64,000 nt of DNA, taken from contig MPNW01000060.1 of NCBI GenBank assembly GCA_011800805.1, forward strand, positions 53,842 through 117,841, written 5' to 3'. Both the position numbers and the translations under genes were made by a program. Origin of the DNA: Hirudo medicinalis. Lineage: Eukaryota > Annelida > Clitellata > Hirudinida > Hirudinidae. Below, one piece after another: positions 62,878 to 64,000 of the stretch (within the stretch, counting starts at the first letter, position 1; the number at the start of each line of letters is the position of its first letter). Under the pieces are notes generated by a model. The model saw only the letters and a list, made by a program, of their open reading frames with translations. It ran no database searches and was not told the DNA's origin.

Positions 62878-63702
62878 AAATCAACAGTTTGAAAAAAATA
62901 AATTAATGGTTCACTTCTTTAAGTCACTTTCTTAAGTTCTTGGTGCGTAATCTGTCCACGAGAGGAGCGAGGTTCCAGCTCCGGCGGTCCACGTGCGAAA
63001 AAACTACACCCGACTACCGTGCGTTCGATTTTTCTTGGAAAACCTTTTGCCGCATGACGTGTGCAACACGCAGTTTCAGTCATCATCGGCGAGAGTCCAA
63101 AGTGCTGACGGAATTAAACGAAGCAGGCGAATAAAAGGGAGTTGATAAATTCGCGGAATTAGATCCTAGGCATTCGACACATGCTCCTCTCTACACCGTT
63201 CGTTGATTCTCGTTCGGAGTTAGAGGTGCGTGCACCTAAATGCCAGTTCTCCTCGCAGCCGGAGCAGCAATCGCCCGGCAAACCACCACCACCACCACCG
63301 ACACATCGACATCGTCGTCTCCTTCGGAAGAGAAGACGACCACTCACACGTGCAGGCAAGCAGTCAATCACCTGCCTATAAATCAATCAGCACACCTAAC
63401 CGCGAGTCTGGCCGTCCGTTCGTCTCCGCTAGCATCGCGTGTGATGCAGGGGTTCGGTCCCTCTTTAAAAAGTTACGATAGAATCCCGGCGGCCGGTCGC
63501 ACCTGCTTAATGGCGTCGTGATGGATTAGTCGAGGGTTGTTTAAACCTGCTGCCCGAGAATAAGAGAAATAATAAGCCATCAATTCGACGAGTGGAGACT
63601 AACAGGTAGCCACCTCTCCCCTTACGCACGATCTCTCCCGAGACGCAGAACAACCTAATCGGAAGCAAAGATGAACGTGCAAGAGCTGGTCTGACTCGCC
63701 GG
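62878..63702. other. GC-richer promoter-proximal region
   Basis: This is markedly richer in CpG than the rest of the window. Several open frames exist on both strands, but none has a start context, domain or splice partner I trust, so I call no gene. Confidence 0.4.
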
Positions 63703-63780
63703 TGACGTTTGACGTGACGTTGCTAGCTGGTGGCGTCGAGAGTCGTCATATTTATACACGAACCTTCATTCTGTCAGTGG
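63703..63780 (+). promoter_or_regulatory. Core promoter with CRE half-sites, TATA box and initiator
   Basis: Three TGACGT half-sites lie close together at 63703-63722. They are followed by TATTTATA (63749-63756) and TCAGT (63774-63778), which matches the arthropod-type initiator. The A of TCAGT is 27 nt from the first base of the TATA box, the normal spacing for a transcription start. It faces right, so its gene lies mostly outside the window. Confidence 0.6.
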
Positions 63781-63970
63781 AGATGTGACAGCTTCGAATG
63801 AGATGTGGATGAACGAGGAGCAGGAAATAATTTCGCGTAAATAACCCGGTCTGTCCGTCCTCGTACTTTCTCTCCTTCGTGCTCGCGAACTGAGAATTTC
63901 TTTGCTCGTCCTTAGAGTTAATTTGGCCGATGCATTGCGCATATTTCCAAAGAAGTGGACTTGGAATGAA

Positions 63971-64000
63971 GGAACGGAACGGAATGGAATGGAATGGAAT
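63971..64000. repeat. GGAAC/GGAAT pentamer array at the window edge
   Basis: Two GGAAC and four GGAAT units run to the last base of the window, so the array is cut off and its real length is unknown. Confidence 0.9.

Overview
The window is invertebrate nuclear DNA. It is AT-rich, its genes are split by GT-AG introns of about 50 bp to over 1 kb, it is full of trinucleotide microsatellites (ATC, ATT, AAC, GAC), and it carries animal gene families and animal transposons. No single marker fixes the species. Intron-rich orthologues of SLC17, xylulokinase, EB1, ILKAP and CNTD1 beside a Toll-like leucine-rich receptor would suit a lophotrochozoan such as an annelid or mollusc, but that is a guess.

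Left third (1-28 kb): conserved genes. An SLC17 anion transporter (+, 2469-8587, 11 exons) converges on xylulokinase XYLB (-, 14616-10237, 19 exons). Then come EB1/MAPRE (-, 18275-16491, 7 exons), a PP2C phosphatase of the ILKAP type (+, 22193-24683, 11 exons), and a short coiled-coil protein with a UBAN-like ubiquitin-binding segment (-, 28022-25176, 6 exons). Exon phases agree across every junction of these five genes, so the models are firm.

Middle (28-47 kb): four genes I cannot name. Each has a signal peptide and either a transmembrane helix or a hydrophobic C-terminus: a beta-sandwich-like type I protein (28876-31239), a 711-residue very basic protein (34725-31531, -), a 115-residue type I protein (35306-35700) and a multi-exon ectodomain protein (40533-46066). 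CNTD1, a cyclin-fold gene known from meiosis, sits among them on the minus strand (37806-35959).

Right third (47-64 kb): long non-coding stretches with microsatellites, a nested retrotransposon, a giant single-exon leucine-rich receptor without a visible TIR domain (57420-53230, -) and a Ser-rich type I protein (59646-58194, -). The first exon of the Ser-rich gene has two splice donors 20 nt apart. One fits its own transmembrane exon in phase, the other fits the receptor exon. The right edge holds a TATA/initiator/CRE promoter pointing out of the window.

Mobile elements with readable ends: a piggyBac-type MITE (11985-12135), a TTA-flanked MITE (15071-15480), a 1.0-kb hAT element with perfect 8-bp duplications (26042-27038), a 94-bp hAT MITE (30952-31045), a decayed Tc1/mariner element (39052-40280), a decayed piggyBac element (41438-42972), and a small LTR retrotransposon (47645-49046) whose 5' LTR was hit by a CR1/L2-like non-LTR fragment. 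I found no CRISPR, operon or prokaryotic feature, and no clear case of a new biochemical system. The best leads are the shared-exon hypothesis for the leucine-rich receptor and the cluster of orphan membrane proteins.
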